A stretch of DNA of 64,000 nt from Craterostigma plantagineum. Its lineage: Eukaryota > Streptophyta > Magnoliopsida > Lamiales > Linderniaceae. Positions 60,070 through 64,000 of the stretch are shown here, piece after piece. Position 1 is the first letter of the stretch. Each line of letters opens with the position of its first letter. The stretch covers positions 248,001 to 312,000 of the forward strand of contig JAPQWV010000305.1 of the NCBI GenBank assembly GCA_027422505.1, written 5' to 3'. The notes beneath the pieces were generated by a model that saw only the letters and a list, made by a program, of their open reading frames with translations, was not told where the DNA came from and ran no database searches. The position numbers and the translations under genes were made by a program.

Positions 60070-61225
60070 TAGGGTTGCAAAAGAATTAAACCCTTCGGAT
60101 TCGATTCGGAATTTTAAGATTCGAATTCTAAATTTGAGTATCGATTACGATACAAATACTATTACGATTTGAATAGTTACCTAATACGAATACGAATATA
60201 TTGGTATTCGATTTATATAGTTATCGAATATTCGATTCGATTTGAATTTATGATGCAAAATAGTATATTATATACATAAATACTAGTTAGGCCCCCTACA
60301 TATTAATCTCGAATTTTCTTGCATAAAAAACTTTCTCTCTCTTCCTCCTAGTTTCCTCCACCTTCTATCTAAAAACCTTATCCAAGAAAACCAAATCTCC
60401 CCCTTCCTCCACTAATGGAGGTTGTGGGAGGTTGTCTTTTCTTTCTTGTTTTTATTTTGTATTTTTTCTATGTTCTTCGGTTACGTTAGTCTCCCCTAAA
60501 TGGGAGTGCTTGTCTCCCATCTTTGGGAGCTTTGTACCCTTTATGGGTCTTCTTCCCCTTTCATTGGGCGTTCCTTCCCTTTTCATGGGTTTTGCTCTCC
60601 TCTCGTGGAAGCTCTTCATCTGACTAAAGAGGCACAAGCTCAAACAAGAAACGCCAACTCATTGTTCGAGGAAAAAATTCGTAGTCTATTACAGATGTGA
60701 AATTGCTAGCCATCTTTGCTATGGAGTTGTAGGTTCATTTTCGGTAATAGAAGTTCATGTTTTTATCTTGATATACGAGTAGTTCAATTTTTTGTTTTTA
60801 TTTGTCTGTGGTTAGATGTTCTTTAAATTTATGCTTCTTTGTGTGCTCACTATGAGAGCATTTGTCTCTACTGGTATGATCAATGTAAACCAGAGAGTTC
60901 TTTCGGGTTGTTTAACCCTTGTACTTAATTTTGTTTAATGAGACGACAAGTTAATGTTGGAAAAAAAAAAAGAATTTTCTTGCATCATGCAACCGCTTGG
61001 TTTATGTTGCATATTGTGTTATTTTGTAATTAACAGGTTTTTTGTGAAAAAATTAAAAAAATTCGAATATTCGAATATTCGCGAATCGTTTCGAATATCA
61101 TTATCGAATCGAATCGACTTTATTATTCGTCTACGAATCGAATACTGAGTATGAATATCAGATAAAATTAAAGAATCGAATAAAAAATGCAAAAATCGGT
61201 TGGGTTCGGTTCGTTTGCAACCCTA
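60070..61225. mobile_element. hAT-like element carrying a retroposon
   Basis: Perfect 12-bp inverted ends TAGGGTTGCAAA / TTTGCAACCCTA. Subterminal regions repeat TTCGAAT/ATTCGAA. A possible 8-bp duplication is acgtgcta/acatgtta (6 of 8). The middle is interrupted by the insertion at 60325-60971. Confidence 0.75.
60325..60971 (+). mobile_element. Poly-A retroposon, 647 bp
   Basis: It is flanked by a perfect 14-bp duplication GAATTTTCTTGCAT (60311-60324 and 60972-60985) and ends in an A11 tail, the marks of LINE-type target-primed insertion. The body starts with a CT-rich stretch and contains a short frame at 60432-60623 with no recognised domain. It may be a 5'-truncated LINE or a processed transcript; the source is not identified. 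Confidence 0.8.
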
Positions 61226-61834
61226 CATGTTAGGTTTGGATCACTATTTGTACGAATGAATGTCACATGGTTGAATGCTTGATATCTCCATATATATTTA
61301 GGACAATGATTTGGTTCACGAGGATTTTTTAGTGCGATGGTTTGTTTAGACTTGAGATAATGCATGTAAATAAAATGAATGAGTCCTACTGGAAGTTGAG
61401 ATCATCCTAGCTGAATGAGGTAAGATTCGACTCAAACTGAATATACTTCGAGTGTGGAAACTGCGATAATGTGTGTGAGATACCTTTGTCCCACGTCGGA
61501 TAATTCAAGCTCTTGAATATACTTCATATATATGAGGTTTTATCATCTGACCAATTAATTTTAGGGACCACACGATTTCTAATATAGTTGAAAAAGCAAT
61601 ATGTATGAGGAATTTCATATCGAAACTTTTTTCCCATTATATAGCTCTAAGTTTTATTGCAAATTAGTGCTCGTAAGTACGATATATACAATTCTTTGGG
61701 TTTCAAGCATAGTTTTAGGCCTGCTAAGCCTCAATCGGCCCATTAGGCCCAATAACCCCAAATAGTCCATTAATCCTCTTCGTCTTCCATTGAATTCTCC
61801 GTAGCATTCCTTCGATATGTGAAAGTCGCCCGCC
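61226..61834 (+). promoter_or_regulatory. Upstream region of the p31comet-like gene
   Basis: Contains tttgtcccacgtcggata near 61486, a phrase found in plant TRIM-type LTRs, and a tatatatga stretch near 61527. No clear core promoter for the gene was identified. The start codon context is cgccATGGAAG. Confidence 0.4.
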
Positions 61835-63906
61835 ATGGAAGAAAGCGAAGGAAGCTCGGAAATGGAGTTCACGAGCATCGACATGCCCCTGGACTCAATC
61901 GAAAGATCTGTCATTTTCCACATAGTCAACGACGTCGTCGCTTTTGTTCTCTTCATGCACCAGCAAATCCCCAAGTAACAACTCTCTTGAAGCCCCCGCA
62001 TGCTTTTTCGATTTCGCGAAGCTCCAAACGTTTTAATCTTTTGATTGATTTTTCGTAGTGTACTTCAGGAGCTCATGCACGAGTTTGATGAGTTGCAAGC
62101 GGAGCACCAACAATTGGTTACCATTCTCGATTTGTGTTTTCGATAAGGAGAATAATGGCCTTAATTTCCATTTTCTTATTCGGCGTTTGATTTCAATGTC
62201 GACGCAGGAAATTGAGCTTTCTACAAGTGCATCGACAGTGATATCGACCAGGAGAAAACTGACTTCGAGAAAAAGGGAGGTGAAGATGGGGATAAGAAGA
62301 TTGGAGAAATTAATGGGTAGTGTATGTAACCTGAAGAATGCGATTCAGTTGATGATCGAAAAAGAAGATTCCGAAATCGATAAAGTCGCAATCATTCTTG
62401 GAAATAGTCCCTTAAGGCCATTACATGTGTATGAACTGTGTTTTTCTCATGTGAGAGCTGTTGCTAATGGCAATTCTAAGCGAACTAAAGTAGCTGATTC
62501 GCTTTCCAGAAAGGTGGTGATACCTTCCATTCTGACTCTGAGATCTGTGTTAGATTTTAATATGCGTAACTGTTTGGTTGATGATTTGTGCTTTTAAATT
62601 AGGCAATTCGTGCATTAGTTTCAAAGGGTGCTGGATCAGACTCGTATCCTGGTACCTTGTTTATAGTTATTTTTCAAAGGTAAATTGGTTAACGAAGCTG
62701 ATCGATCTCCTATTGTGGTACAACGAATAAATTTTAGGTCCCACGAAAATGTTCGTGATGGTGAAAGCCCCATCTACTTTTGATTTGCCTTTGCATTTTC
62801 TTCCCAAGCGTGAGTTTCGACATAATAAGAAGGTAGAAGAGTATTTTCCAAGTGTTTTTCTATTTCTGCTGCGGTTATCTGACTCCATCCAAGCTACAGT
62901 GTTGGAGATGTTTGTGGTATTATGTTGGAAAATGTTACTTGAACTTCATAATTTATGTTCCTTCGCTATTTCTGCTTTTGCTTGGTCAAGCCATGTTTTG
63001 CGTTTGATAACAAACGATTTTCACGCTGTTCAGTGGCTAATGAAATTGTTTGTGTCAAGAAATGGCATTGCTGGCATTTTATAGCAAGTTCTTGACCCAT
63101 AATCTGATGCTGAGACATTTCTTATTTTAAGTTAAGCTGATTTGTTTAATGTAGCATACATTACACGCTAAACGCCTCAAAATACCATTTACGTGAGGAT
63201 GTTTCGTATCATATTCTTTAACTTTCTTCATTTTAACTGTAGTTTTTTTTTCCTTCTATCTTACAGAAGGTCCCTTTAAGACTAAGATTTAGGTGCAATG
63301 CTCAACCCAGCGAATTTTCAATGCCCCATGGTTTGTCTGACTCAACATCCAAGGATTTAGTCTGGTAATGGATCCATGATCAGACAATTAATGTTATCTT
63401 TTGTGCCTTACTATTCTTAATTAGTGTTTATCTTATCTGAAAGTTAAGTATTGCATCTTCATCTTTTCTCCAGCTGCAAATTCTCTGTTTTTCATCATTT
63501 TTTTCTCTATCTGGGCTTTCCTATGTTCGTTCTTGCATCGTTGTTTAGCGAGTCGGTAACAGCATTGCCATGCTCCTGATTCAAATCTATCTTTTAATCA
63601 ATACTTTAGTATATAGCATCATCAAGAGTTGAATGAATCATCACAAATCTTTCTAACCATTATCCATCACATTTTTACTATATTCAACCCTCAACTCGTT
63701 GAAATCGTGCTCTTCAGAGTTCTTTCTTTGTGGCAAACATTTAACCATAGTTACCTCATGCCATGATTCCTTATGAAAGTCATCTCTCTCTCCCTCTATA
63801 TATATATGTATATATATGTATATATATTTATTATATACCTTACAGGTTTCAGTGTCAACATACTATCAAGGGTTTAGCATGGAAAAGTACGCCTCAAGAA
63901 GATTGA
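61835..63906 (+). CDS. p31comet-like MAD2/HORMA adaptor
   Basis: Seven exons, 61835-61974, 62059-62116, 62208-62513, 62603-62651, 62738-62832, 63267-63364 and 63846-63906; 807 bases, 268 residues, all GT-AG and in phase. The product resembles p31comet (MAD2L1BP). Shared features are an N-terminal acidic leader, a long basic and coiled central part (RRKLTSRKREVKMGIRRLEK), the VAIILGNSPLRPLHVYEL block, a beta-strand region (KKVPLRLRFRC) and the C-terminal WFQCQHTIKGLAW, equivalent to the WFQ...KG end of animal p31comet. In animals and plants p31comet presents HORMA proteins to the TRIP13/PCH2 AAA ATPase, in spindle-checkpoint silencing and in meiotic axis remodelling. It is a single host gene, unrelated to its neighbours. 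Alternative: another HORMA-fold plant protein, less likely given the C-terminal match. A (TA)n tract lies in the last intron (63798-63836). Confidence 0.8.
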
Positions 63907-64000
63907 TGAAATGTTCGGTGTCTCTACTCTCTACGTACTAACTGAAGCAACTGCTGACTGTAAGAAACATTTCAATGGATAGCTTATGTTTGCTTAATGT
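63907..64000. other. 3' end of the p31comet-like transcript region
   Basis: Non-coding sequence after the stop codon, probably 3' UTR; cut by the window edge. Confidence 0.4.

Noticed and set aside
61488..61498. GTCCCACGTCG resembles the plant snRNA upstream sequence element (RTCCCACATCG), with a TATA-like stretch 27 bases on
   Set aside because: Spacing fits neither Pol II nor Pol III snRNA genes and no U-snRNA sequence follows; a TRIM-type LTR relic is more likely.
61654..62001. 115-codon minus-strand open frame
   Set aside because: Antisense shadow of exon 1 of the p31comet-like gene.

Overview
This is a nuclear window from a flowering plant, almost certainly a eudicot. The evidence is AT-rich intergenic DNA, short genes with many GT-AG introns, plant-only families (a phytocyanin, an ARIA/ABAP1-type ARM-BTB protein, a plant mobile domain gene, a plastid ribosome recycling factor), and dense nested plant transposons. 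I do not name a species. No rRNA, tRNA or snRNA gene and no CRISPR array was recognised.

Layout. Positions 1-3068 are the 5' end of a long-LTR retrotransposon on the minus strand that runs off the left edge. 3069-6660 holds gene and Helitron debris and a hAT-type MITE with a perfect 8-bp target duplication. 6666-13762 is a complete but broken Ty1-copia element (copia A, minus strand, target duplication GAAAG). 14006-19501 is a transposon cluster: a tRNA-type SINE, a non-autonomous Mutator-like element with a hAT-like element inside it, and two more MITEs. 19753-21730 is an 11-exon gene for plastid ribosome recycling factor (minus). 21967-27912 holds fold-back elements, a decayed hAT transposase, a Stowaway MITE and a hAT MITE. 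28133-28809 is a two-exon phytocyanin gene, followed by a copia element with non-canonical TA...TA LTR ends (copia C, 29026-34120). 35142-38131 holds a solo LTR, an LTR fragment and a second Stowaway MITE. 38528-43991 is a Mutator-like element with a perfect 9-bp target duplication. It carries a degenerate mudrA-type transposase and, on the other strand, a plant mobile domain gene. 44398-49390 is a 19-exon ARM-repeat/BTB gene. 51675-53091 is a six-exon coiled-coil gene. 53352-59968 is a TTA-flanked Harbinger-type element into which a second copia element (copia B, 53401-59473, plus strand) has inserted. 60070-61225 is a hAT-like element holding a poly-A retroposon with 14-bp target duplications. 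61835-63906 is a seven-exon gene whose product resembles p31comet, the MAD2/HORMA adaptor.

Five host genes look intact: ribosome recycling factor, phytocyanin, ARM-BTB, coiled-coil and p31comet-like. Their exon phases all close. They are functionally unrelated and there is no operon logic. Most of the remaining sequence is transposon-derived.

The most unusual signal is in the two related copia elements. A 14-base segment inside the LTR is perfectly complementary to the 14 bases starting two bases after the 5' LTR, exactly where a primer-binding site belongs. The paired segments differ between the two elements in a compensatory way. Neither element shows the usual initiator-Met tRNA site there, whereas the other LTR elements in the window do. 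This suggests tRNA-independent, self-primed reverse transcription, or at least a conserved long-range RNA stem, and deserves a direct test.
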